Below are positions 27,016 through 36,184 of a DNA stretch of 64,000 nt, one piece after another (within the stretch, counting starts at the first letter, position 1; every line of letters begins with the position of its first letter). Source of the stretch: an uncultured Erwinia sp. (GTDB lineage Bacteria; Pseudomonadota; Gammaproteobacteria; Enterobacterales; Enterobacteriaceae). The position numbers were made by a program, and so were the translations under genes. The notes below the pieces were generated by a model. It did no database searches. It had not been told where the DNA came from and saw only the letters and a list, made by a program, of their open reading frames with translations. The stretch lies in contig CAMIKG010000001.1 in the NCBI GenBank assembly GCA_946221915.1, positions 1 through 64,000 on the forward strand. Reading direction: 5' to 3'.

Positions 27016-27478
27016 GCATCCTGCGATATCAACGTGTGCGCAATCAACTTGTTAAGATAAACGCTCTTTACTATTTGCACGCTAAATGAAACATGTATCA
27101 CATGTTTTTCTATTGTTTACGTCTAAATGCGAATCAGGACACACTTTTCACTGGCAGTCTTTGCACCTCGCCAGGATAATTCCCATACTCAGGTTAAAAC
27201 CATGTGAATACGGACATATCAGGAAAGGGGTTAAACAAAAAACGCTTATAAATTTTGGTATTAAACTGGAATTATCATGAAAATATTTGAGTTAAGTCTA
27301 TATTTATAATTAAGCGTGCAACGAAATTTAACTTAGTGTTCAGCGTTGTTTTGATAAATACCGTTAATCGATGGACATAGTAAAAATAACTGGATTTTGC
27401 ACGGTAAACTGTTTAGGATTCGTCCTAAATCTTGATTGGTGTAAACAATCGTTCTAATGAGAGTGATTATCAAAAACT
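27016..27478. other. 463-base AT-rich gap upstream of small membrane-protein genes
   Basis: No coding frame with a convincing start and composition was found. It is AT-rich and presumably carries the promoter of the downstream small genes; the Fur-like site at 27453-27471 is the only element I can point to. Confidence 0.5.
27453..27471 (+). promoter_or_regulatory. Candidate Fur box before the YmiA-like gene
   Basis: TCTAATGAGAGTGATTATC matches 14 of 19 positions of the classical Fur consensus and lies immediately before the start codon of the small membrane protein. By position it could block transcription or ribosome access. The match is moderate and found by eye. Confidence 0.35.
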
Positions 27479-27628
27479 ATGGCGACTAGATTAACAGTAC
27501 AGCCCGTAGCACGGGAGAAAGCGACCAGCCGTGAACGTCGTAGTAGCACTCGCCGTCTGGCCTGGTTGACAGTATTTGCTGCATCAGCACTTTTTTGGGT
27601 TGTTGTTGCATGGATGATTTGGAGCTAG
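27479..27628 (+). CDS. ymiA: YmiA family small membrane protein
   Basis: A 49-residue protein: a basic, Arg-rich N-terminus (about 1-27) followed by one hydrophobic helix (LAWLTVFAASALFWVVVAWM). This matches the E. coli YmiA pattern (basic head, then ALFWVVVALLIW) and its position between cysB and acnA. The positive head suggests a cytoplasmic N-terminus. Function unknown. Confidence 0.75.
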   Translation: MATRLTVQPVAREKATSRERRSSTRRLAWLTVFAASALFWVVVAWMIWS

Positions 27629-27644
27629 TTGGGGAGGTCACACC

Positions 27645-27815
27645 ATGTTTGGACAAGCAGAGATTCGCAAGCCTGCACAAACGCGTGAGATGAAATCTTC
27701 TTATTGCAAAAGTACGCCTAAAGTTGACGAAGACGTCGTCATCCCTGAGTCATGGGGTCTGAGCGCACTGCAACGCGACTTTATCGAATCGATGATTGAG
27801 AAGAAAAGTAAATAA
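27645..27815 (+). CDS. Small soluble protein, 56 residues (YciX position)
   Basis: Begins MFGQAEIRKPAQTREMKSS after a strong GGGGAGG site, 16 bases downstream of the YmiA-like gene, and ends in ALQRDFIESMIEKKSK. It is hydrophilic with a single Cys and no membrane segment. In E. coli the small gene yciX occupies this place, but I cannot confirm homology. The spacing and strong ribosome-binding site support a real two-gene operon. Confidence 0.65.
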   Translation: MFGQAEIRKPAQTREMKSSYCKSTPKVDEDVVIPESWGLSALQRDFIESMIEKKSK

Positions 27816-28028
27816 TCATCGGCCCGCATTAGCCATTGTTGGCAAACATAAAAATTCAAATAGCCTCGCCTTTTATTGAGCCTTTAAGCTGGCTCGGGCT
27901 GATTATCGCCCTAACGTTGTATTAAGTTGCATTTAATCGGTGAAATCAATTGCAGTAACAGTCAGTTGTTATCAATTGATTCAAGTTGTACACCCTGATG
28001 GCCGCAAGGCGGTCTGAGCGAGTTAATA

Positions 28029-28115
28029 ATGAATATTGTTCCTGTTTCCTGGTTTACAACTTTCGCTTTTTCTCTGGCATTTTGGGCCAGCGTAGCGTGG
28101 GTAATAATGCACTAA
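28029..28115 (+). CDS. Predicted 28-residue single-span membrane peptide
   Basis: The frame MNIVPVSWFTTFAFSLAFWA continues to SVAWVIMH and is almost entirely hydrophobic, like a single transmembrane helix. The FW-x2-VAW pattern echoes the end of the YmiA-like protein. It ends just before a strong terminator, which supports an expressed transcript. The ribosome-binding site is weak. Short frames occur by chance, so this is moderately supported. Confidence 0.5.
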   Translation: MNIVPVSWFTTFAFSLAFWASVAWVIMH

Positions 28116-28131
28116 AACTGAATTTATTTTA

Positions 28132-28169
28132 AAAAACGCCGTAATGGTCAATCCCATTGCGGCGTTTTT
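28132..28169. terminator. Terminator before acnA
   Basis: An 11-bp stem (cgccgtaatgg / ccattgcggcg, one G-U pair) flanked by AAAAAA on the left and TTTTT on the right, so it can act in both directions. It ends the small-gene transcript. Confidence 0.9.
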
Positions 28170-28302
28170 ACTTTTAGCGAATGTTACCTCTGTTGTCATT
28201 TTGTGTTGTTATCAAAACGTTGCCGCCTTATTAGACTATCTTTAACACTAACCCGGAGGTTTTTTCGGGTTATTGCTGAAGCGATTATAATAAGGAGGAG
28301 CT

Positions 28303-30984
28303 ATGTCGACGTCGAACCTGCGCGAAACCAGCCAGCACACTCTGGAGGTAGACGGCCAGCGTTACCATTTTTTTAGTCTCCCGCGCGCTGCGCAACAGCT
28401 CGGCGATCTCTCACGCTTACCGAAGTCCCTGAAAGTATTAATGGAAAATCTGCTGCGCTGGCAGGATGGCGATTCGGTGACCGCGGAAGATATCCAGGCG
28501 CTGGCAGGCTGGCTGAAAAATGCCCATGCCGACCGTGAAATCGCTTACCGTCCTGCGCGCGTGCTGATGCAGGATTTTACCGGTGTGCCTGCGGTGGTCG
28601 ATCTGGCCGCCATGCGTGAAGCCGTGAAACGTCTGGGCGGCGATGTGGCGCGCGTCAATCCGCTATCACCTGTCGATCTGGTGATTGACCACTCGGTGAC
28701 GGTTGACCATTTCGGTGATGACGACGCCTTCGAAGAGAATGTGCGGCTGGAGATGGAACGCAATCATGAGCGCTATGTTTTCCTGCGCTGGGGTCAGAAA
28801 GCGTTTAATAAATTCAGCGTAGTGCCGCCTGGCACCGGTATTTGTCATCAGGTAAACCTTGAATACCTCGGCCAGGCGGTATGGCATGAAGAGCAGAATG
28901 GTCAGCAGGTTGCTTATCCCGATACGCTGGTAGGCACCGATTCCCATACCACCATGATTAATGCGCTGGGGGTGCTGGGCTGGGGCGTGGGCGGTATTGA
29001 GGCGGAAGCGGCAATGCTCGGCCAGCCAGTATCGATGCTGATCCCGGATGTGGTGGGCTTTAAGCTGAGCGGAAAACTACGTCCTGGTATCACCGCCACC
29101 GACCTGGTGCTCACGGTAACCCAGATGCTGCGTAAACACGGCGTGGTTGGTAAGTTTGTCGAGTTCTATGGTGATGGTCTGGACGATCTGCCACTGGCGG
29201 ACCGCGCCACCATTGCCAATATGGCGCCGGAATATGGCGCGACCTGCGGCTTTTTCCCGATTGATGCCGTCACTACCGGTTATATGAAGCTGACGGGCCG
29301 CAGTACGCAGCAGGTTGCCTTAGTCGAAGTCTATGCCCGTGAACAGGGGCTGTGGCGTGAACCGGGTGACGAACCGGTGTTTACCAGCACTCTGGCGCTT
29401 GATATGGCGACAGTCGAGGCCAGCCTTGCCGGGCCAAAACGTCCACAGGACAGAGTATCGCTGGCCGATGTTCCTGAGGCTTTTCGGCAGAGCAATGAAC
29501 TGGAAGTGAACCGCGCGCAGAAAGATCATCAGGCCGTCAGCTATCGCGATGGCAACCAGCAGCATCAGTTGCAGGATGGCGCGGTGGTGATTGCGGCGAT
29601 CACTTCCTGTACCAATACCTCCAATCCAAGCGTGCTGATGGCGGCGGGCCTGCTGGCGAAGAATGCGGTGGAGAAAGGACTGCATCGTCAGCCATGGGTA
29701 AAAGCCTCCCTGGCGCCGGGTTCGAAAGTGGTTTCCGATTATCTCGCCACTGCGCGCCTGACGCCGTACCTCGATAAACTCGGTTTTAACCTCGTCGGCT
29801 ATGGCTGTACCACCTGTATCGGCAACTCGGGGCCGTTACCAGACGTGATCGAACAGGCGATTAAGCAGGGCGATTTAACCGTTGGCGCGGTGCTGTCGGG
29901 TAACCGTAACTTTGAAGGGCGTATCCATCCGCTGGTGAAAACCAACTGGCTGGCCTCGCCGCCGCTGGTGGTGGCCTATGCGCTGGCGGGCAATATGAAG
30001 CTTAATCTGCAGACCGATCCGCTGGGCACAGACCTGACGGGCAAACCGGTTTATTTACGCGATATCTGGCCATCACCGGAAGAGATCGCGGCGGCGGTGC
30101 AACAGGTTTCCACGGACATGTTCAGCAAAGAGTACGCGGAAGTGTTTGCCGGCACGCCGGAGTGGCAGCAGATTAAAGTCAGTGAAGCCGCTACTTATGA
30201 CTGGGATGAAGGCTCCACCTATATCCGCCTGTCGCCGTTCTTTGACGATATGGCAGCAGAACCGTGCCCGGTAGAGGACATTCGTGGCGCACGCATTCTG
30301 GCGATGCTGGGTGATTCGGTGACGACCGACCATATCTCCCCGGCAGGCAGTATCAAGGCGGAGAGTCCGGCCGGACGTTATCTGCTGCAGCACGGCGTCG
30401 AACGCGCTGACTTTAACTCCTATGGCTCGCGACGCGGCAACCATGAAGTGATGATGCGCGGCACCTTCGCCAATATCCGTATTCGTAACGAAATGGTGCC
30501 GGGCGTGGAAGGGGGCATCACCCGCCATATCCCAAGTGGTGAGCAGCTGGCCATTTATGATGCGGCGATGCGCTACAAAGAGGAGGGCGTGCCGCTGGCG
30601 GTGATTGCCGGGAAAGAGTATGGCTCCGGCTCCAGTCGTGACTGGGCGGCGAAAGGGCCGCGCCTGCAGGGCGTGCGGGTGGTGATTGCCGAATCGTTCG
30701 AGCGTATTCACCGCTCTAACCTGATTGGCATGGGCATTCTCCCGCTGGAGTTCCCGCAGGGCGTGACGCGTAAAACGCTGAACCTGACTGGCGATGAGCG
30801 GATTGATGTGGAAAACCTGCAACAGCTGAGCCCGGGCGCAGAGGTGAATGTCACTTTGACGCGCGCCGATGGTCATCAGGAAGTGCTGAAAACCCGCTGC
30901 CGCATTGATACCGGCAATGAGCTGACCTACTACCGCAACGACGGCATTCTGCACTATGTGATCCGTAATATGCTGCGCAGCTGA
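28303..30984 (+). CDS. acnA: Aconitate hydratase A
   Basis: Iron-sulfur enzyme interconverting citrate and isocitrate; AcnA is the stress- and stationary-phase form. The 893 residues (E. coli 891) contain the 4Fe-4S ligands in ITSCTNTSNP and GYGCTTCIGNSG, and the C-terminal swivel domain with GKEYGSGSSRDWAAKGP. Strong GGAGGAG ribosome-binding site. Flanked by terminators, so transcribed alone. Confidence 0.98.
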   Translation: MSTSNLRETSQHTLEVDGQRYHFFSLPRAAQQLGDLSRLPKSLKVLMENLLRWQDGDSVTAEDIQALAGWLKNAHADREIAYRPARVLMQDFTGVPAVVDLAAMREAVKRLGGDVARVNPLSPVDLVIDHSVTVDHFGDDDAFEENVRLEMERNHERYVFLRWGQKAFNKFSVVPPGTGICHQVNLEYLGQAVWHEEQNGQQVAYPDTLVGTDSHTTMINALGVLGWGVGGIEAEAAMLGQPVSMLIPDVVGFKLSGKLRPGITATDLVLTVTQMLRKHGVVGKFVEFYGDGLDDLPLADRATIANMAPEYGATCGFFPIDAVTTGYMKLTGRSTQQVALVEVYAREQGLWREPGDEPVFTSTLALDMATVEASLAGPKRPQDRVSLADVPEAFRQSNELEVNRAQKDHQAVSYRDGNQQHQLQDGAVVIAAITSCTNTSNPSVLMAAGLLAKNAVEKGLHRQPWVKASLAPGSKVVSDYLATARLTPYLDKLGFNLVGYGCTTCIGNSGPLPDVIEQAIKQGDLTVGAVLSGNRNFEGRIHPLVKTNWLASPPLVVAYALAGNMKLNLQTDPLGTDLTGKPVYLRDIWPSPEEIAAAVQQVSTDMFSKEYAEVFAGTPEWQQIKVSEAATYDWDEGSTYIRLSPFFDDMAAEPCPVEDIRGARILAMLGDSVTTDHISPAGSIKAESPAGRYLLQHGVERADFNSYGSRRGNHEVMMRGTFANIRIRNEMVPGVEGGITRHIPSGEQLAIYDAAMRYKEEGVPLAVIAGKEYGSGSSRDWAAKGPRLQGVRVVIAESFERIHRSNLIGMGILPLEFPQGVTRKTLNLTGDERIDVENLQQLSPGAEVNVTLTRADGHQEVLKTRCRIDTGNELTYYRNDGILHYVIRNMLRS

Positions 30985-31010
30985 AAACTGCTCAGTTTCC
31001 AGGCAAAAAG

Positions 31011-31031
31011 AAGGGGGCTTTACGCCCCCTT
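31011..31031. terminator. Terminator between acnA and ribA
   Basis: Stem aagggggc / gccccctt with a 5-base loop. On the minus strand it continues CTTCTTTTT, ending ribA; on the plus strand it lies about 26 bases after acnA. Confidence 0.8.
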
Positions 31032-31047
31032 AACACTGCGTTTTACG

Positions 31048-31641
31048 TTACTCTTTTGGCAGCAGATGGCCCATCTTCGCGGCTTTGGTATCGAGATAAT
31101 GCGCATTATTGGGATTGCGTCCTACCACCAGGGGTACACGCTCCACAATATTAATGCCCGCCTCGCTGAGAATGTCCACTTTGCGCGGATTATTGGTCAG
31201 CAGACGGACTTGATTGACGCCGAGCAGTTTAAACATATCAGCGCACAGGGTGAAATCACGCTCATCCGCCGCGAAACCAAGCTGATGGTTGGCTTCAACG
31301 GTATCGTAGCCTTTGTCCTGCAGCGCGTAAGCACGGATCTTGTTTAACAGGCCAATATTGCGACCTTCCTGGCGATGATAGAGCAGGGTGCCGCGGCCCT
31401 CTTCGGCAATGGTATTCAGCGCCGCTTCCAGCTGAAAACCGCAATCACAGCGCAGGCTGAACAGCGCATCGCCGGTCAGGCACTCAGAATGCACGCGTGC
31501 CAGGACCGGTTCGTTAGTGGTGATATCGCCATAAACCAAAGCAACATGGTCATGTCCGGTTGCCAGTTCTTCAAAACCCACCATCAGGAAATCTCCCCAT
31601 GGCGTTGGCAGTTTGGCTTCTGCCACCCGTTTAAGCTGCAT
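31048..31641 (-). CDS. ribA: GTP cyclohydrolase II
   Basis: First step of riboflavin synthesis: GTP to diaminohydroxyribosylaminopyrimidine phosphate, formate and pyrophosphate. The 197 residues include the three zinc cysteines in CLTGDALFSLRCDCGFQLE and RQEGRNIGLLNKIRAYALQ. The start at 31641 (MQLKRVAEAKLPTPWG) is chosen over an upstream in-frame start because it matches the family N-terminus. Confidence 0.97.
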   Translation of the reverse strand: MQLKRVAEAKLPTPWGDFLMVGFEELATGHDHVALVYGDITTNEPVLARVHSECLTGDALFSLRCDCGFQLEAALNTIAEEGRGTLLYHRQEGRNIGLLNKIRAYALQDKGYDTVEANHQLGFAADERDFTLCADMFKLLGVNQVRLLTNNPRKVDILSEAGINIVERVPLVVGRNPNNAHYLDTKAAKMGHLLPKE

Positions 31642-31855
31642 GTGACTCTCCGCGTACTTCACTTCAGACCCAGCGATGACGCGTGAGTCTGGCAAAATGA
31701 TTCATAACAACGCGACTATTTTGCCATAATTGTCGGTTTCATTCTCAGAATTGCGCTAATTTAAATGCACAAAAGCACGATAAGCAACCTGATAGTTAGC
31801 TTATTAATTTTTGGTCGGAAGTTATGACAAATCAGACAACTTGCCAGGGAGAATC

Positions 31856-32623
31856 ATGTTAGAGATTGCCAAACGTACCGCCTGTGGTGCGCTGTTATTA
31901 TTAATTATGCCGCTCGGTGTCTGGCTGTCGGGCTGGCAGTGGCAGCCCGAAGCCAGCGGCTGGGGATTGCGGCTGCTGTTCTGGGTTACCGAGACCGTCA
32001 CCCGCCCGTGGGGGATCGTGACCAGCGCCATTCTTTGCGGCTGGTTCTTATGGTGCCTGCGCTTTCGTCTGCGCCCCGCGATTTTTCTGCTGGCGATTAT
32101 CATTACGGCAATTATGGCCGGTCAGTACACCAAATCGTTTATTAAAGAGCAGGTCCAGGAACCGCGTCCCTATGTGCTGTGGCTGGAGAAGAGTCACGGC
32201 ATGGATGAAGATGCGTTCTATCAGCAGCAACGCAAGGAACGCAGCGCCATGGTCAGCCAGCTGCTTGCCGGCGACACGCAGTTGCCAGCCTGGCTGAAGC
32301 GTCATTGGGCGTTTGAGACCGGCTTCGCTTTTCCTTCCGGCCACACCATGTTTGCTGCCAGCTGGGCACTGCTGGGCGTGGGGCTGCTGTGGCCGCGCCG
32401 CCATCTGAAAACCGTGCTGCTGCTGATGGTTTGGGCATCCGGTGTCATGGGCAGCCGGCTGCTGCTGGGGATGCACTGGCCGCGCGATCTGGTGGTGGCG
32501 ACGCTGATTAGCTGGCTGCTGGTGACGATTGCAACCTGGCTGGCGCAGCGGGTCTGCGGACCGCTAACCATTCCGCCTGAAGAGCAGCGGGAGATACGGC
32601 AGCGCGAAGATGATCCATCATAA
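31856..32623 (+). CDS. pgpB: Phosphatidylglycerophosphatase B
   Basis: Inner-membrane PAP2-family phosphatase acting on phosphatidylglycerophosphate, undecaprenyl pyrophosphate and related lipids. The 255 residues show several transmembrane helices and the three phosphatase motifs: KEQVQEPRPY near residue 97, FPSGHTMFAASW near 159 and GSRLLLGMHWPRDL near 200. The start at 31856 has a GGGAG site and fits the E. coli length of 254. Confidence 0.95.
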   Translation: MLEIAKRTACGALLLLIMPLGVWLSGWQWQPEASGWGLRLLFWVTETVTRPWGIVTSAILCGWFLWCLRFRLRPAIFLLAIIITAIMAGQYTKSFIKEQVQEPRPYVLWLEKSHGMDEDAFYQQQRKERSAMVSQLLAGDTQLPAWLKRHWAFETGFAFPSGHTMFAASWALLGVGLLWPRRHLKTVLLLMVWASGVMGSRLLLGMHWPRDLVVATLISWLLVTIATWLAQRVCGPLTIPPEEQREIRQREDDPS

Positions 32624-32741
32624 TGATTGTAAACGGATGCCTGCGCCCCCATACCTTTAGCAGGTGTGCTGAAGAACATGCAGCATCCGGACGTTTTTTT
32701 TGGCATAATTCTTTGGTTAACACCAAATTACGGGACGAAAT

Positions 32742-33050
32742 GTGAAATATTTGCTGATTTTTTTACTGGTTTTGGTGGTGTTCGTTATCTCCGTGACGCT
32801 GGGCGCACATAACGATCAGGTCGTCTCTTTTAACTACCTACTGGCGGCGGGTGAGTATCGTCTCTCCACTCTGCTGGCCACGCTGTTTGCCATCGGTTTT
32901 CTGCTGGGCTGGGCGATTTGCGGCTTGTTCTGGCTGCGCGTGCGCGTGGCGCTGGCCAGTTCGCAGCGCAAACTGAAGCGTCTTCAGCAGCAGCTGGGCG
33001 AGTCGGACATGGCGGCGACCACGCCTGCGACTCCTGCCGTCAAGGAATAA
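32742..33050 (+). CDS. lapA: Lipopolysaccharide assembly protein A
   Basis: A 102-residue inner-membrane protein (YciS) with two hydrophobic helices (about 2-21 and 42-65) and a Lys/Gln-rich cytoplasmic tail. It works with LapB in coordinating LPS and phospholipid synthesis. The start is GTG at 32742. Only 6 bases separate it from lapB, an operon conserved in enterobacteria. Confidence 0.95.
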   Translation: MKYLLIFLLVLVVFVISVTLGAHNDQVVSFNYLLAAGEYRLSTLLATLFAIGFLLGWAICGLFWLRVRVALASSQRKLKRLQQQLGESDMAATTPATPAVKE

Positions 33051-33056
33051 TTTCCC

Positions 33057-34226
33057 ATGTTAGAACTGCTGTTTCTGTTACTGCCCGTAGCCGCTGCTTA
33101 TGGCTGGTATATGGGGCGCCGCAGCGCGCAACAGGATAAGCAACAGGAAGCGAACCGCCTGTCACGGGATTACGTGGCGGGTGTGAACTTCCTGCTGTCA
33201 AACCAGCAGGATAAAGCGGTGGATCTGTTCCTCGACATGCTGAAAGAGGACAGCGGCACGGTAGAAGCGCACCTGACTCTTGGCAACCTGTTCCGTTCAC
33301 GCGGCGAGGTAGATCGCGCTATCCGCATTCACCAGTCGTTAATGGAAAGTGCATCGCTCACTTACGATCAGCGCCTGCTGGCGGTGCAGCAGCTGGGGCG
33401 TGACTATATGGCGGCAGGGATGTACGACCGCGCCGAAGATATGTTCGCTCAGCTGATTGATGAAACTGATTTCCGCGTCAGCGCGCTGCAGCAGCTGTTG
33501 CTGATCCATCAGGCTACCAGTGACTGGCAGAAAGCGATTGATGTCGCTGAGAGGCTGGTGAAACTGGGTAAAGATCGCCAGAAAATGGAGATCGCCCACT
33601 TCTACTGTGAATTGGCATTACAGGCACTGAGTGTTGATGACCTTGAACGTGCGCTGGGGCTGCTGAAAAAAGCTGAATCCGCCGATCGCAATAGCGCGCG
33701 CGTGTCGATTATGATGGGCCGCATTCTGATGGCGCAAGGGCAGGAAGCAAAGGCGGTCGCGCATCTGCAGCGGGTTATTGAGCAGGATAAAGAACTGGTC
33801 AGCGAAACGCTGGAAATGCTGGAAACCTGCTATCAGCGCCTGAATCAGCCCGAAGCGTGGGCCGATTATCTGCAGCGCTGTGTCGAAGAGAACACCGGCG
33901 CGCTGGCGGAACTGTACCTGGCAGAGGTTCTTGAACGCAATGAGAGTTCTGACGTTGCTCAGGGCTTTATCACGCGCCAGCTGCAGCGCCATCCCACGAT
34001 GCGCGTGTTTCACCGCCTGATGGATTTCCACCTGCATGAAGCAGAGGATGGCCGCGCGAAAGAGAGCCTGATGGCGCTGCGTGATATGGTGGGTGAGCAA
34101 ATCCGTACCAAGCCACGCTACCGCTGCCATAAATGCGGTTTTACTGCCCATGCGCTCTACTGGCACTGCCCGTCCTGTCGTGCCTGGTCATCGGTGAAAC
34201 CGATTCGCGGGCTGGATGGTCAGTAA
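33057..34226 (+). CDS. lapB: Lipopolysaccharide assembly protein B
   Basis: A 389-residue protein (YciM) with an N-terminal membrane anchor (about 1-20), a string of TPR helices (about 40-340) and a C-terminal rubredoxin-like zinc site with CHKCGF and CPSCRAW. In E. coli it promotes FtsH-mediated degradation of LpxC, thereby limiting LPS synthesis, and is nearly essential. All four cysteines are present. Confidence 0.97.
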   Translation: MLELLFLLLPVAAAYGWYMGRRSAQQDKQQEANRLSRDYVAGVNFLLSNQQDKAVDLFLDMLKEDSGTVEAHLTLGNLFRSRGEVDRAIRIHQSLMESASLTYDQRLLAVQQLGRDYMAAGMYDRAEDMFAQLIDETDFRVSALQQLLLIHQATSDWQKAIDVAERLVKLGKDRQKMEIAHFYCELALQALSVDDLERALGLLKKAESADRNSARVSIMMGRILMAQGQEAKAVAHLQRVIEQDKELVSETLEMLETCYQRLNQPEAWADYLQRCVEENTGALAELYLAEVLERNESSDVAQGFITRQLQRHPTMRVFHRLMDFHLHEAEDGRAKESLMALRDMVGEQIRTKPRYRCHKCGFTAHALYWHCPSCRAWSSVKPIRGLDGQ

Positions 34227-34231
34227 TAAAG

Positions 34232-34255
34232 ATTCCCGGCAACGGGAATTTTTTT
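34232..34255 (+). terminator. lapB terminator
   Basis: Stem attcccg / cgggaat with a gcaa tetraloop followed by a run of seven T, 5 bases after the lapB stop. It separates lapAB from pyrF. Confidence 0.9.
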
Positions 34256-34467
34256 ACTGCCGCTTTAGTTACAACATACTAATGGTTATTTACATCTGTG
34301 CGCATCGCGGCATCGCATTGCCAGCGGTCAGGCAGGGTATTGTGCGCTTTTACCGCAATCAGCAGAAACTGGCCGCTGACGCTGTAAACTTGCCCGCTGC
34401 GCGGGTAGAATGCTTGCCGTTTGTCGATTGCGCCGCGCCGGTGCCCCACTGTCAGAGGAATCCTGTT

Positions 34468-35187
34468 ATGTCTTCAGTTCGCACTGTTACCGATTCGCCG
34501 ATTGTTGTCGCGCTGGATTATGCCGATCGCGATCGCGCGATGGCGTTTGTCGATCGCATCGACCCGGCGTCCTGCCGTCTGAAAGTGGGCAAAGAGATGT
34601 TCACGCTGTTTGGCCCGCAGCTGGTGCGCGATTTACAACAGCGCGGTTTTGAGCTGTTTCTTGACCTGAAGTTTCACGATATTCCCAATACCGTGGCGCA
34701 TGCCGTCGCGGCGGCGGCCGACCTTGGCGTCTGGATGGTGAATGTCCATGCCACGGGCGGTGCGCGGATGATGTCTGCAGCGCGCGACGCACTGCTGCCG
34801 TTTGGCAAAGATGCACCGCTGCTGATTGCGGTGACAGTGCTGACCAGTATGGACGCGGCGGATTTACGCGACATTGGTATTGAACTCTCACCGGCGGATC
34901 ACGCTGAACGCCTTGCGCGACTCACCCGCGATTGTGGTCTGGATGGCGTGGTTTGCTCTGCGCAGGAAGCGGTGCGCTTTAAATCGGCACTGGGCGAGTC
35001 GTTTAAACTGGTGACGCCAGGCATTCGTCCTGCGGGCAGTGCGGCTGACGATCAGCGTCGCATCATGACACCACAGCAGGCACAGCAGGCTGGCGTAGAC
35101 TATATGGTGATTGGCCGTCCGGTGACGCAATCTGCCGATCCGGCGCAGACCTTACAGACAATCCTTGCTTCGCTGCAGGAGGGGTAA
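34468..35187 (+). CDS. pyrF: Orotidine 5'-phosphate decarboxylase
   Basis: Last step of UMP synthesis. The 239-residue TIM barrel has the catalytic DLKFHDIPNTVAHA (Lys and Asp pair) and IVVALDYADRDRAM at the N-terminus. The frame is open to 34216, overlapping lapB, but the ATG at 34468 after a GAGGAA site gives the normal protein. The yciH start follows directly after the stop. Confidence 0.97.
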   Translation: MSSVRTVTDSPIVVALDYADRDRAMAFVDRIDPASCRLKVGKEMFTLFGPQLVRDLQQRGFELFLDLKFHDIPNTVAHAVAAAADLGVWMVNVHATGGARMMSAARDALLPFGKDAPLLIAVTVLTSMDAADLRDIGIELSPADHAERLARLTRDCGLDGVVCSAQEAVRFKSALGESFKLVTPGIRPAGSAADDQRRIMTPQQAQQAGVDYMVIGRPVTQSADPAQTLQTILASLQEG

Positions 35188-35514
35188 ATGAGTGATGACA
35201 ACAGCCGTCTGGTCTATTCCACCGACAGCGGACGTATAGAGCAGCCAAAGCCCAAAGCCGAACGTCCCAAAGGCGATGGTATTGTGCGCATTCAGCGCCA
35301 GACCAGTGGCCGTAAGGGCAAGGGCGTCTGCCTGATCAGCGGCCTCGATCTCGACGATGATGCCCTGGCGAAACTAGCTGCAGAACTGAAGAAAAAATGC
35401 GGCTGCGGCGGGGCGCTGAAAGAGGGCGTGATCGAGATTCAGGGTGACAAACGTGACCTGCTGAAAAGTTTGCTGGAAGCCAAAGGGCTAAAAGTCAAAC
35501 TGGCAGGGGGATAA
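35188..35514 (+). CDS. yciH: YciH, SUI1/eIF1-like translation factor
   Basis: A 108-residue SUI1-domain protein, related to eukaryotic eIF1, that affects start-site fidelity in initiation assays. The disordered N-terminus (1-40) is followed by IQRQTSGRKGKGVCLISGLDLDD and KKKCGCGGALKEGVIEIQG. Its ATG follows the pyrF stop without a gap, so translation is coupled. Confidence 0.95.
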   Translation: MSDDNSRLVYSTDSGRIEQPKPKAERPKGDGIVRIQRQTSGRKGKGVCLISGLDLDDDALAKLAAELKKKCGCGGALKEGVIEIQGDKRDLLKSLLEAKGLKVKLAGG

Positions 35515-35519
35515 TAAAG

Positions 35520-35543
35520 CAAGGCCGCGGGTACGCGGCCTTG
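35520..35543. terminator. Hairpin between yciH and osmB
   Basis: A 10-bp stem (caaggccgcg / cgcggccttg) with a ggta loop between convergent genes. T runs are short, but the position and stem strength suggest a bidirectional terminator. Confidence 0.65.
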
Positions 35544-35586
35544 TAGTATGTAGATGTTTTATGCAGAGTCAGAATGTTTTTTGGCT

Positions 35587-35805
35587 TTATTTGTCAACCT
35601 GATGGCCAATAATACCACCGACAGCCGCGCCGCCGAGAGTACCGAGTCCGCTACCGTTGGTCAGCACGTGACCACCGACAGCACCGACACCTGCGCCGAT
35701 TGCAGTGTTACGATCGCGTTTTGACCAGTGTCCGCAAGCGCTGAGCGACATGACCAGCGTGGTTGCCAGCAGTGCAGTAGCGATACGTTTGGCATTAATA
35801 GACAT
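35587..35805 (-). CDS. osmB: Osmotically inducible lipoprotein OsmB
   Basis: A 72-residue lipoprotein with signal peptide and lipobox LSAC (lipidated Cys24), then WSKRDRNTAIGAGVGAVGG and a glycine-zipper segment (GTLGGAAVGGIIGHQ). In E. coli it is induced by osmotic stress and in stationary phase through RcsB and sigma S. Nearly collinear with the E. coli protein. Confidence 0.96.
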   Translation of the reverse strand: MSINAKRIATALLATTLVMSLSACGHWSKRDRNTAIGAGVGAVGGHVLTNGSGLGTLGGAAVGGIIGHQVDK

Positions 35806-36184
35806 AATGACTTCTCCTTTATTTTCACTGACAGAGGTAACCCTCTAAGTATAGTTGGCCTTCTCTGCATACAGGTGCGCTGGCGACAAATTAACCTGCC
35901 TGAATTGCCATGCCTTTGCTGTGAATATGAATCACTGTCAGTTTTCTTACGTCAGCGGGTAATCGCGCCTATGATGAATAGCATGTTAACTATCACGTAT
36001 GAGGCTATTACGTGCTGATATTTTATCCCCTTATCCCGCTGCCGACAGGGTAAAAAATCTCAATTCACCTCTTAAAATGGCGCTAAGAGCAACTTTCTAC
36101 CCCTGATACAGCTATCCGCTCCATACTCCATGCGCGAGCCCGCCACCAGAATAGCGATAACGGTTAATGGTGGAGAGTCAGGCA
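35806..36184. other. 379-base non-coding gap between osmB and araD-like gene
   Basis: Holds the divergent upstream regions of osmB and the epimerase gene. No coding frame, repeat or clear operator was recognised. In E. coli the deoT/yciZ genes lie near this point; nothing resembling them is seen. Confidence 0.55.
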
